Below are positions 19,394 to 28,038 of a stretch of DNA of 64,000 bases, piece by piece. A program made the translations under genes and the position numbers. Origin of the DNA: Saccharothrix deserti (GTDB lineage: Bacteria > Actinomycetota > Actinomycetes > Mycobacteriales > Pseudonocardiaceae); assembly GCF_009769385.1 (NCBI RefSeq), contig NZ_VKAB01000041.1, positions 1 to 64,000 on the forward strand, written 5' to 3'. Under the pieces are notes generated by a model. It ran no database searches and was not told where the DNA came from. It saw nothing but the letters and a program-made list of their open reading frames with translations. The number at the start of each line of letters is the position of its first letter. Position 1 is the stretch's first letter.

Positions 19394-19445
19394 CCTCCGG
19401 TTCGATCGAACCGGAGGTCTCCCCGACCACCGAACGCGTCGGTGG
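19394..19445. promoter_or_regulatory. Palindromic leader covering the Shine-Dalgarno
   Basis: A perfect 24-bp palindrome (arm CCTCCGGTTCGA plus its complement, 19394-19417) contains the GGAGG ribosome site of the lipoprotein gene. A second inverted repeat (CCACCGA-5nt-TCGGTGG, 19427-19445) follows upstream. As RNA, the first repeat would sequester the ribosome site. As DNA, it would be a symmetrical operator. Confidence 0.5.
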
Positions 19446-19678
19446 CGCCGTGACCGAGCCGCTCATCGGAGCGGCCGTAATGACGATCACGGGCCGGGCG
19501 GGTACTCCCCTCCGCACCTCCCAAGATGGCGAAAACCGGTCGCCCTGTCAACCACGTCGACCGCGGCGGCCCGGCGTAGTGCTCGGCGGACCGCTCGACG
19601 GCGGCGCGCAGCCGGGCGTCGAGGTCGACGTCCCGCCGCCGGGCGACCCGGGGCACGGCGGGGAGGTCGGCCGGTAGG

Positions 19679-21376
19679 TCAGCTCGTGAGGTCCGGGAAC
19701 TGGTCGGTGCGCCACTCGGCGGCGTTGGGTTCGCCCGCGAGGTCGCGTTCGCGGGCGCGCAGCTCGACCCGGCGGATCTTGCCCGAGATGGTCTTCGGCA
19801 GGTCGTGGAACTCGATGCGCCGGACCCGTTGGTGAGGGGCGAGGTTCTCGCGCGCGTGGAGCAGGATCGACCGCGCGGTCTCCTCCGTCGGCTCGTGGCC
19901 CGGGGCCAGGGCGATGTAGGCCTTGGGGACGGCCAGTCGGACCGGGTCGGGTGCGGGGACCACCGCGGCCTCCGCGACCGCCGGGTGTTCGATGAGCACG
20001 GACTCCAGTTCGAACGGGCTGATCTTGTAGTCGCTGGCTTTGAAGACGTCGTCGGTGCGGCCGACGTAGGTGATGTAGCCGTCGGCGTCGACGGCGGCCA
20101 CGTCACCGGTGCGGTAGTAGCCGCCGACCATCGCCTCGGCGTGGCGCTCCGGGTCGTCGCGGTAGCCGGTCATCAGGTTCAGCGGCCGGCGTGCGAGGTC
20201 GAGGCAGAGCTCACCCTCGCCCGGTCCGGTCAGCGGGCGGCCGTCAGCCTGGTCGACCAGGACCACCGGCACGCCAGGCAGGGGGCGGCCCATCGAACCC
20301 GGTCGCACCGGCGAACCCGGCGTGTTGCCGACCTGGGCCGTGGTCTCGGTCTGGCCGAACCCGTCGCGGATCGTCAGGCCCCACGCCCGGCGGACCTGCT
20401 CGATCACCTCCGGGTTGAGCGGTTCGCCCGCGCCGATGACCTCGCGCAACGCGTCCGGTCGCGGACCGAGGTCGGCGTTGATCAGCATCCGCCACACCGT
20501 CGGCGGCGCGCAGAACGTGCTGACCTCCCCCGTTCGCAGTTGGTGCAGCAGGGCGGCCGCGTCGAACCGGCGGTAGTTGTAGACGAAGGTCGTCGCTTCG
20601 GCGATCCACGGCGCGAAGAAGCACGACCAGGCGTGCTTCGCCCAGCCCGGCGAGGAGATGTTCAGGTGCACGTCACCCGGCCGCAGGCCCAGCCAGTACA
20701 TTGTGGACAGATGACCGACCGGGTAGGACACCTGCGTGTGCTCGACCAGCTTGGGCCGTGACGTCGTCCCGGAGGTGAAGTAGAGCAGCAGCGGGTCGTC
20801 CGGCGCCGTGCCGGGGTGCTCCGCGGGCACGTGGTCGAGCGCGGCGGCGTCCCGCAGGTCGGCCCACCCGTCGGCTCCGCCCACGCTGATGCGCTCGTAG
20901 TCGCCCGGGATCTCGTCGAACTTCGCGGTGTCGGCGGCGTTGCAGACCACGTGGCCGGCGCCGCCGCGGGCGATCCGGTCGGCCAGGTCGGCGGCGCCCG
21001 CCGCGCTCGTGGTCGGCAGGATCACCGCGCCCAGCTTCATGATCGCCAACATCGACTCCCACAGCTCGACCTGGTTGCCGAGCATGACGATCACGCGGTC
21101 GCCCCGACCGACCCCGCGGGCGGCCAGCCACGCCGCCAGGCGGTCCGAGGCACGGGACATCTCCGCGAAGGTGCGCCGGGTCGTCGTCCCGTCCTCCTCC
21201 ACGATCACCAGCGCCGGCCGGTCGTTGTCCCGCGCGATCGCGTCGAACCAGTCCACCGCCCAGTTGAACACCCCGTCCAGCTCGGGCCAGCGGAACTCGG
21301 CCACGGCGCGGGCGTGGTCGTCACGCAGGGCCAGCAGCTGATCCCTGCTCGCGCGGTACGCACCGGTCGCACTCAC
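19679..21376 (-). CDS. AMP-forming acyl-CoA synthetase (medium-chain type)
   Basis: This 565-residue ANL ligase starts at GTG 21376 behind AAAGGAA. The P-loop LLYFTSGTTSRPKLVEH, FGQTETTAQVG, YRTGDVAAVDADGYITYVGR and the catalytic Lys motif KTISGKIRR are all present. Order and spacing match the ACSM/benzoate-CoA-like group that activates medium-chain or aromatic carboxylates to CoA thioesters. The divergent neighbour is an MHS-type symporter for carboxylic acids, so uptake plus activation of one organic acid is likely. Substrate unknown. Confidence 0.88.
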   Translation of the reverse strand: MSATGAYRASRDQLLALRDDHARAVAEFRWPELDGVFNWAVDWFDAIARDNDRPALVIVEEDGTTTRRTFAEMSRASDRLAAWLAARGVGRGDRVIVMLGNQVELWESMLAIMKLGAVILPTTSAAGAADLADRIARGGAGHVVCNAADTAKFDEIPGDYERISVGGADGWADLRDAAALDHVPAEHPGTAPDDPLLLYFTSGTTSRPKLVEHTQVSYPVGHLSTMYWLGLRPGDVHLNISSPGWAKHAWSCFFAPWIAEATTFVYNYRRFDAAALLHQLRTGEVSTFCAPPTVWRMLINADLGPRPDALREVIGAGEPLNPEVIEQVRRAWGLTIRDGFGQTETTAQVGNTPGSPVRPGSMGRPLPGVPVVLVDQADGRPLTGPGEGELCLDLARRPLNLMTGYRDDPERHAEAMVGGYYRTGDVAAVDADGYITYVGRTDDVFKASDYKISPFELESVLIEHPAVAEAAVVPAPDPVRLAVPKAYIALAPGHEPTEETARSILLHARENLAPHQRVRRIEFHDLPKTISGKIRRVELRARERDLAGEPNAAEWRTDQFPDLTS

Positions 21377-21551
21377 CGCAGTTCCTTTCGTCGAGGCCGA
21401 GCCATCATGCGGTCGACAGGGGCGGTCGGCTACCCGCCGATGGGGGTAGTGGCACCGGCTCATCACCCGATTCGGGGGGTAGCGGCGGGTCCGTCCATAT
21501 CGGACGATCTGCCGTCACCGCTGTCGTCGACCTCGATGAAGAGGAGAACCC

Positions 21552-22895
21552 GTGTCGAGTCAAAGCCCACCGCCGATGACCACCCCGCTGCGCAAGGTGG
21601 CCGTGGCCAGTTGCATCGGGACGACGATCGAGTACTACGACTTCTTCATCTACGGCACGGCGGCCGCGCTGGTGTTCCCGAAGGTGTTCTTCCCCGCGCT
21701 GGGGTCGACGGCGGGGACCGTGGCCTCCTTCGCGACCTTCGCGGTGGCCTTCGTGGCCCGACCGGTCGGCGCGATCCTCTTCGGGCACTTCGGGGACCGC
21801 ATCGGGCGCAAGCAGACCCTCGTGTCGACCCTGCTGCTGATGGGCATCGCGACCGTGCTCATCGGGTTGCTGCCGGGCGCGGGCACGATCGGTGTCGCCG
21901 CGCCGATCATCCTGGTGGCGCTGCGGTTCGCGCAGGGACTCGCGGTCGGGGGCGAGTGGGCCGGGGCGATACTCCTGGCGGCGGAGTACGCGCCGGCGGA
22001 GAAGCGCGGGCTGTACGCGGTGTTCCCGCAGCTCGGCCCCGCCATCGCGTTCGCGCTGTCGAGTGGCACGTTCCTGGCGACGAACCTGGTCATGGGTGAC
22101 ACCGACACCGCGTTCCTCGCCTACGGCTGGCGGGTGCCGTTCCTGGTGAGCATCCTGCTCGTCGGGGTGGGGCTCTACGTGCGGGTGAGCATCGCGGAGA
22201 CGCCCGCGTTCGTCGCCGCCGGCGGGCGTGACGACCTGGCCCGGCCGAAGCGGCTGCCGTTCCTGGAGGCCGTCCGGCGCCAGCCTCGGGAGATCATGCT
22301 GTCGGCCGGGGCGCTCACCATGCTGTTCGCGTTCTTCTACATGGGCACCACCTACCTGACCAGCTACGGGACCAGCTCGTCCGGGATCGGGTTGAGCCGG
22401 CCGGTCGTGCTGGGCATCGGGATCGCCGCGGCCGTCGCGTTCGGCACCGTCACGGCGGTCGCCGGTGTGCTCTCGGACCGGCTCGGGCGGCGGAAGGTGA
22501 TGCTGTGCGCCTCGCTGGTGGGCGTGCCGTGGGCGCTCGTGCTCTTCCCCCTGCTGGACACGCGCAGCCCGATCGCGTTCGGCGTCGGCGTCATCGTCAC
22601 CATGGTGATCTTCGCCGTCGCCTACGGACCCGCGGGGTCGTTCCTGCCGGAGCTGTTCCGGACCCGGTACCGCTACACCGGGGCCGGGCTGGGCTACAAC
22701 CTGGCCGGTGTGCTGGGCGGCGCGGTGCCGCCGTTGGTGGCGCCGAGCCTCACGGCCTCGTTCGGCAGCATCGCGGTCGGCGTGATGCTGGCGGTGACCG
22801 CGATGATCTCCCTGCTGTGCACGTGGGCGTTGGCCGAGACCCGTGGCCGCGCCATGGCCGCCGAGCCCGCGGCCGGTTCGGCCGCCGTGAGGTGA
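21552..22895 (+). CDS. MHS-family MFS metabolite:H+ symporter
   Basis: The protein has 447 residues and about 12 membrane segments. The MHS subfamily start GTTIEYYDFFIYGTAAAL, the loop FGHFGDRIGRKQ between TM2 and TM3, and GGEWAGAILLAAEYAP are present. MHS carriers import carboxylates such as shikimate, citrate, alpha-ketoglutarate or betaine with protons. The GTG start follows GAGGAG. It is divergent from the acyl-CoA synthetase and convergent with a GAF-LuxR regulator. Confidence 0.87.
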   Translation: MSSQSPPPMTTPLRKVAVASCIGTTIEYYDFFIYGTAAALVFPKVFFPALGSTAGTVASFATFAVAFVARPVGAILFGHFGDRIGRKQTLVSTLLLMGIATVLIGLLPGAGTIGVAAPIILVALRFAQGLAVGGEWAGAILLAAEYAPAEKRGLYAVFPQLGPAIAFALSSGTFLATNLVMGDTDTAFLAYGWRVPFLVSILLVGVGLYVRVSIAETPAFVAAGGRDDLARPKRLPFLEAVRRQPREIMLSAGALTMLFAFFYMGTTYLTSYGTSSSGIGLSRPVVLGIGIAAAVAFGTVTAVAGVLSDRLGRRKVMLCASLVGVPWALVLFPLLDTRSPIAFGVGVIVTMVIFAVAYGPAGSFLPELFRTRYRYTGAGLGYNLAGVLGGAVPPLVAPSLTASFGSIAVGVMLAVTAMISLLCTWALAETRGRAMAAEPAAGSAAVR

Positions 22896-22897
22896 CG

Positions 22898-22921
22898 CCC
22901 TTGGGTATCCCCTTGGGTATC
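22898..22921. repeat. Tandem 12-bp duplication
   Basis: Two exact copies of CCCTTGGGTATC lie head to tail in the gap between the convergent symporter and regulator genes. The second copy reaches into the regulator's stop codon. Confidence 0.6.
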
Positions 22922-23783
22922 AGGGAAGCAGCATTTCCCGGCGAGCGCGCACCACGGCTTCGTGCCGTGTGTGCGCGTCCAGCTTGCGCATGACGGAACG
23001 CAAGTACGCCTTCACCGTTTCGAGGGAGAGGGAGAGCCGTTCCGCGACCTCGGAGTTGGTGCGGCCGAGCGCGACCTGTGCCAGCACGTCGGTCTCGCGG
23101 GTGGACAGCCGCACGCTCGTGGGCTTCGAGGGCTTGGCGTCGCCGAGGTCGATCAGGCGCTGCGCGGCGGCGTAGACGCGGCGTTGGAGGTCCGGGTCCG
23201 GCAGCGCGCCGGCTATCGCGCGCAACTCCGAGTGCACGGACCGCAGCTCTTCGAGACTGGCGGTGTCGCGTGGCTCCAGGGTCCGGGCGGGCGCGAGGGC
23301 GTCGGCCGTCGCCAGCCGGTCGTCGGCCTCGTCCCGGATCGCGAGCTGACGGGCGAGCCTCCGGCCGGATTGGAGGAGGACGTCCCCCATGCGGTCGCCG
23401 AAGCCGGCCGGTTGGCGCACGGCGCCGTACAGGACCGCCCGGCAGCGGCTGCCGACGCGGACCGGGACGGCGAGGATCGAGCACAGGCCCTCGGCGAGCA
23501 CGGGCCGGTCGTAGTCGTGGGTGATGGTGCGCGCGCTTCCGTAGTCGTTGACGCCGATCGGGCGGCCCTGCATGATCACCCGGCCACCCAGTCCCGTGCC
23601 GGCCTGGACCTCCAGGTTGTGCAGCCCGGTGGTCCGGGTGCCGACGAAATCGCTCAGCCGCAGCCGGTCGCCCACCACCTCGCCCGCGAACGCCACCGGC
23701 ACGCCGCCCGATCGCGTGATGGTCCGCAGTTCGGCCCGCAACGCCGAACGATTGTCACCACGGAGCAGCCGGGCGTCGTCCAT
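22920..23783 (-). CDS. GAF-domain LuxR/NarL-type regulator
   Basis: The 287-residue protein starts at ATG 23783 behind AGGAGGACGG. Residues ~15-160 form a GAF-like sensor (GTGLGGRVIMQGRPIGVNDY, LCSILAVPVRV). A helical linker and a C-terminal LuxR HTH follow (LSTRETDVLAQVALGRTNSE, then LSLETVKAYLRSVMRKL). This arrangement is common in actinobacterial regulators of aromatic-acid pathways. It may control the adjacent synthetase/symporter pair (inference). Confidence 0.8.
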   Translation of the reverse strand: MDDARLLRGDNRSALRAELRTITRSGGVPVAFAGEVVGDRLRLSDFVGTRTTGLHNLEVQAGTGLGGRVIMQGRPIGVNDYGSARTITHDYDRPVLAEGLCSILAVPVRVGSRCRAVLYGAVRQPAGFGDRMGDVLLQSGRRLARQLAIRDEADDRLATADALAPARTLEPRDTASLEELRSVHSELRAIAGALPDPDLQRRVYAAAQRLIDLGDAKPSKPTSVRLSTRETDVLAQVALGRTNSEVAERLSLSLETVKAYLRSVMRKLDAHTRHEAVVRARREMLLP

Positions 23784-24018
23784 GGCGTCCGTCCTCCTCG
23801 CAACCCACTGCCGTACCGGTCGCAGCACGGTACCTGACCTGCGGCAAGAGTTCGATCCCCCGCCGTCGGGCACCCTAATCCGGGGGTAGTCCGAAATCGG
23901 GTGTCGCGTGCGACCGGGTGGACGGTGAGGAACGGCAGCGCCGCTTTGGCTCCGTGCCGGGCGAACCAGGCTTCGGCGCGACCGGCGATCCCGGCGCGAG
24001 CGCCGGCCGTCGATGCGA

Positions 24019-25110
24019 TCAGCGGCTCAGGTTTTCGACGAGCGCTGCCACGACTTCGTCGGTGGTGGCGGTGCCGCCGACGTCGCGGGTGCGGACGCCT
24101 GCGGCGATGGTGGTCTCGATGGCCTTGCGCAGCAGGGCGGCTTCGGCGGGCAGGCCGAAGTGGTCGAGCATGAGGGCCGCGCTCCCGATCGCGCCGACGG
24201 GGTTGGCGATGCCCTGGCCCGCGATGTCGGGCGCGGAGCCGTGGACCGGTTCGAACATGCTGGGGAAGCGGCGCTCGGGGTTGAGGTTGGCGCTGGCGGC
24301 CAGGCCGAGGCTGCCGGCCAGCGCGCTGCCGAGGTCGGAGAGGATGTCGGCGTTGAGGTTGGAGGCGACCACGACGGACAGGTCTTCGGGGTGCAGCACG
24401 AACTTGGCCGCCATCGCGTCGACCAGGACGCTCTCGGTCTCGACGTCGGGGTAGTCGGCGGCCACGCGGGCGAAGGTCTCGTCCCACAGCACCATGCCGT
24501 ACTGCTGGGCGTTGCTCTTGGTCACGCTGGAGACCTTGCGGCGCTGCCGGGTGCGTGCGAGGTCGAAGGCGAACCGGATGATGCGCTCGCAGCCGGCTTC
24601 GGTGAACAGCGACGACTGGATGGCGACCTCGTTGCCGGGGCCGCGACCGGACAGGTTGCGCCCGCCCAGGCCCGCGTACTCGCCCTCGCTGTTCTCGCGG
24701 ACCACCACCCAGTCCAGGTCGGTGTCGTCGGCCTTGCGCAGGGGGCTGACGATGCCGTCGTGGAAGTGCACGGGGCGGACGTTGGCCCACTGGTCGAAGT
24801 TCTGGCAGATGTGCAGCCGCAGACCCCACAGGCTGACGTGGTCGGGGACCGTGGGCCAGCCGACGGCGCCGAAGTAGAGGGCGTCGAAGTCCTTGAGCAC
24901 GTCCAGGCCATCGGGGGCCATCATGCGACCGGTCTCTGCGTAGTAGTCGCAGCCCCAGGGGAACTCGGTCCACTCGAAGCCGAACCGGCCGGCCGACCGG
25001 GCGGCGAGCGCGTCGAGAACGACGCGGCCCGCGTTCACCACCTCGCGGCCGACCCCGTCGGCGGGGATGGCGGCGATGCGGAAGGTGCGGGACTCGGTGC
25101 TGGCGGACAT
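24019..25110 (-). CDS. Tartrate dehydrogenase / D-malate dehydrogenase (decarboxylating)
   Basis: This 363-residue beta-decarboxylating dehydrogenase starts at ATG 25110 after GAGGAG. It has FGAVGWPTVPDHVSLWGLRL and VVRENSEGEYAGLGGR (substrate Arg/Glu). Later motifs are LVDAMAAKFVLHPEDLSVVVASNLNADILSD (Lys and metal-binding Asps) and EPVHGSAPDIAGQGIANPVGA (NAD site). The W-rich LWGLRL segment and overall pattern fit the TtuC/DmlA branch rather than LeuB. It converts tartrate or malate, using NAD+ and Mn2+. A LysR gene and a palindrome lie directly upstream. Confidence 0.85.
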   Translation of the reverse strand: MSASTESRTFRIAAIPADGVGREVVNAGRVVLDALAARSAGRFGFEWTEFPWGCDYYAETGRMMAPDGLDVLKDFDALYFGAVGWPTVPDHVSLWGLRLHICQNFDQWANVRPVHFHDGIVSPLRKADDTDLDWVVVRENSEGEYAGLGGRNLSGRGPGNEVAIQSSLFTEAGCERIIRFAFDLARTRQRRKVSSVTKSNAQQYGMVLWDETFARVAADYPDVETESVLVDAMAAKFVLHPEDLSVVVASNLNADILSDLGSALAGSLGLAASANLNPERRFPSMFEPVHGSAPDIAGQGIANPVGAIGSAALMLDHFGLPAEAALLRKAIETTIAAGVRTRDVGGTATTDEVVAALVENLSR

Positions 25111-25200
25111 CGCTGTCGCTCCTCGGCCTGTCGGTCGCGGTCGTCCCGAGTAGAGCCGGTGAGGGTCGGTCACGTCCAAGACGAGCTGCCGATGAAATTG

Positions 25201-25215
25201 ATAGGTCCGACCTAT
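25201..25215. promoter_or_regulatory. Predicted LysR site upstream of the tartrate dehydrogenase
   Basis: ATAGGTCCGACCTAT is a perfect inverted repeat (6-bp arms, 3-bp centre) with the T-N11-A spacing of LysR sites. It lies 91 bp before the dehydrogenase start and overlaps the end of lysR. A sister site is at 26137-26155. Confidence 0.6.
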
Positions 25216-26117
25216 GCCAGCTGGTCGAGGTAGGCGGTAGGGGTGTACCCACGGGCCAGGTCGAGGAAGGCCGCCGCCGCGGGGGTGAGCGGGCCGGTGC
25301 GGTTGAGCAGGGCGACGTGCAGGTACGCGGGCGGGTCGATCGGCGCGACCGCGGCACCGGCGCGGGTGGCCAGCGGAGCCCAGGAGGCGGGCAGCACGGC
25401 CAGACCCACGTCGTCGAGCACCAACGGCAGGATGGACGTGCGGTGAGCCACTTCGGCCGCGATGCGCACCTCGCTGTCGCCACCGAGGATGTCGTCGACG
25501 ATCCGCCGCATCTGGCTGCCTTCCGGGGAGACCACGAACCGCTCCCCCGCCAGCGCGGCCCGCGGCACCGGGCGGTCCGGGACGAAACCCGCGTGCGGCG
25601 GTCCCACCACGACGAACGGCTGCTCCTCCAAGACCAGCACGTCCACACCCGGTACCCGCACCGGGCCGGGCGTCCCGACCAACCCCAGTTCGCCCACGCC
25701 GCGCTTGATCTTGGCGATGACCTCCTCCGGCGTGAACGCCGCGTCGGCCACCACCGTGATGCCCGGGTGTTCGCGGCTGAACCGGCCGGTCAGCGTGGCC
25801 AGCGGTTCGATGCCGGGTGACGGCATCGTGACCAGTTCGACGCGTCCGGTGCGCACGCCCCGCACGGCGTCCATGGCCTCCCGCACGGCCCTCAGGTCAC
25901 GCATCACCCGCCGGGCCGGGGCGACGAGCTGCTCGCCCGCCGGGCTGAGCACGACGCCGCGACCGGCCCGGTGGAACAGCGGCACGCCGAACTCGCGCTC
26001 CAGACCGGCGATGGACTGCGACAGCGACGGCTGCGCCACGTGCAGGCGCTCGGCGGCCCTGCCGAATCCGCCGTGGTCGACGATGGCGAGGAAGTACTCC
26101 AGCTGACGAGCGTCCAC
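25212..26117 (-). CDS. LysR-family regulator of tartrate/malate use
   Basis: The protein has 301 residues. The N-terminal winged HTH reads MDARQLEYFLAIVDHGGFGRAAERLHVAQPSLSQSI. The C-terminal two-lobed effector domain includes ELGLVGTPGPVRVPGVDVLVLEEQPFVVV. It sits between its probable targets: the tartrate dehydrogenase downstream on the same strand, and the glycerate-kinase relic/dctA genes upstream in divergent orientation. Matching palindromes flank it on both sides, which supports control of both. The effector is presumably tartrate or malate (inferred). Confidence 0.85.
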   Translation of the reverse strand: MDARQLEYFLAIVDHGGFGRAAERLHVAQPSLSQSIAGLEREFGVPLFHRAGRGVVLSPAGEQLVAPARRVMRDLRAVREAMDAVRGVRTGRVELVTMPSPGIEPLATLTGRFSREHPGITVVADAAFTPEEVIAKIKRGVGELGLVGTPGPVRVPGVDVLVLEEQPFVVVGPPHAGFVPDRPVPRAALAGERFVVSPEGSQMRRIVDDILGGDSEVRIAAEVAHRTSILPLVLDDVGLAVLPASWAPLATRAGAAVAPIDPPAYLHVALLNRTGPLTPAAAAFLDLARGYTPTAYLDQLA

Positions 26118-26136
26118 AGGGTCTCCGAGCTGCTAC

Positions 26137-26155
26137 TGATAAGTGCGACCTATCA
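26137..26155. promoter_or_regulatory. Second predicted LysR site
   Basis: TGATAAGTGCGACCTATCA has arms TGATA/TATCA and the same core (A-GT-N3-AC-TA) as the site at 25201. It is placed between lysR and the divergent transporter genes. Confidence 0.55.
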
Positions 26156-26236
26156 GTCCGGTAGCCAACGTGTCTTGGACGGGCGAATGTAGCGCGCCTC
26201 ACCGTGGTCTGGCAGTTCCGCGGTCGAGGAGGACCC

Positions 26237-26443
26237 ATGGACGCCGTCGTCGTGGCCCTGGACGAGTTCAAGGGCTCGCTGGACGCCGCAGCACGAGCCT
26301 GCACGGCCGTCGCCGCGGGCCTTCGGCGCACCGCTCCCGGGCTGGACGTGCGGTACCGGCCGGTGGCCGACTGCGGCGACGCCGAGCACCTGCTCACGGA
26401 GGTCGGCGCCCTGATCGGGCACACCGCTCCAACCCCCGCATGA
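26237..26443 (+). pseudogene. Glycerate kinase, N-terminal fragment
   Basis: The 68-residue frame starts [20 protein letters not shown] and continues [10 protein letters not shown], the opening of type-1 glycerate kinases (GlxK/GarK), which are normally ~370-380 residues. The family's GG after VAD is changed to CGD, and the frame then runs into an unrelated tail and a stop. The phosphotransfer domain is gone, so it cannot be a kinase. In tartrate use, glycerate kinase would take the glycerate made from tartrate onward, so its loss breaks the pathway here. Confidence 0.65.
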
Positions 26444-26463
26444 CCGCCGCCGAGGAGACCGCG

Positions 26464-27851
26464 ATGACGCAGTCCACCACCCACCCCGACGCACCGACCG
26501 CCCGCAAGCCCTGGTACCGGCAGCTCTACGTGCAGGTCCTCATCGCCATCGTGATCGGCATCGTCCTCGGCTGGCGGTGGCCCGACCTGGGCGAGGCGAT
26601 GCAGCCCATCGGCACCACGTTCATCGCGGCGATGAAGATGCTCATCGGCCCGATCGTCTTCCTGACCATCGTTGGCGGCATCGCGGGTGTGGCCGACCTG
26701 AAAAGGTCGGAATGACCGGTCTCAAGGCCCTGACCTACTTCCAGGTCGGCACGATCGTCGCCCTGCTGACCGGTCTGGCGGCCATCAACCTCGTGCGCCT
26801 GGGCGAGGGCGTGCACGCCGACCCCGCCGCGCTGCAGACCAGCGACTCCGCCCAGCGGTACATCCAGACCGGCGAGTCGCAGCACTGGTGGGAATTCCTG
26901 GTCAAGATCGTGCCGGACAGCTTCTTCGGCGCGTTCGTCGACGGCGACGTCCTCCAGGTGATCTTCCTGGCCGTGCTGTTCGGCATCGCGCTGAAGGCCG
27001 CGGACACTCTCGGCGAACCCCTCATCGCGGGAGCGCAACGGCTCACCCAGGTGGTGTTCAAGGTCCTCGGCTTCGTCATGAAGGCGGCGCCGCTGGGCGC
27101 TTTCGGGGCGATGGCCTACGCGATCGGCAAGTTCGGCTTGTCCACCCTGACCAGCCTCGGTTCACTGATCGTGCTGTTCTACTCGACGTCGATCCTGTTC
27201 GTGGTGATCGGGCTGGGCGGCTTCCTCGCACTCTACGTGCGGCTGAACATCTTCCAACTGTTCCGCTACCTCAAGGAGGAGTTCTTCCTCGTCCTCGGCA
27301 CGTCCACGGCGGAACCGGCCCTACCGGGCCTGATGCGCAAGATGACGCACCTCGGCGCGGACCGCGCCACCGTCGGCCTGGTCGTGCCCACCGGCTACAG
27401 CTTCAACCTCGACGGCGCCGCCATCTACCTGTCCCTGGCCACCCTCTACATCGCGCAGGCCACCGACACGCCGCTCACCATCACCCAGCAACTGGGCCTG
27501 CTCGCCGTCATGCTGCCGACCTCCAAGGGCGCGGCAGGCGTGGCCGGCGGCGGCTTCATCGCCCTCACCGCCACCCTCACCACCCTCGGCACCGTCCCCG
27601 CGGCCGGCATCATGCTGATCTTCGGCATCGACAAGTTCATGTCCGAGTGCCGCGCCCTGGTCAACTTCTACGGCAACGCGGTCGCCACACTGGTCATCGC
27701 CAAGTGGAACGGCACCCTGGACCACGACCGAGCTCGGCTGGTGCTCTCCGGACAGCCGGTTCCCGACGTGCCCGAGGCCCAGCCACCGGTCCACGCCCCT
27801 GAACTCGTCGACACCGCACACCAGCACCTGAGCGGCATCAACCTCCGCTAG
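26464..27851 (+). pseudogene. dctA: C4-dicarboxylate/amino acid:cation symporter with a -1 frameshift
   Basis: The ATG follows GAGGAGACC. The first 83 codons encode a DAACS/DctA start ([41 protein letters not shown]) and then hit TGA at 26713. From the A4 run at 26701-26704 the other frame continues perfectly ([24 protein letters not shown]) to 27851. It includes the transport motifs STAEPALPG and PTGYSFNLDGAAIYL. One extra A, or a -1 slip on CTG-AAA-AGG, restores a ~460-residue carrier. It could be a mutation, a sequencing error or phase variation. The partner is the tartrate/malate dehydrogenase. Confidence 0.8.
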
Positions 27852-28038
27852 CGCCTCCCGCCCATACGGGGTCCGGCGCCGCCGGGCTTGGTCGCCGTCC
27901 ATCAGGGTGTCCGGTTCAAAGGGACAACCTCACCCCAGGTCCATTCACCCGAACGGGTTGCAATTTGAGTTAACGCGATGACGCAGCGTAGCGATGTCAG
28001 AGGTAACACTCCTGCACTGCGTCAGGCAGGTGACCGTC

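Noticed and set aside
18961-19677. Plus-strand 238-codon frame over the lipoprotein gene
   Set aside because: The minus-strand frame has a lipobox and a good ribosome site; the plus frame is its shadow.
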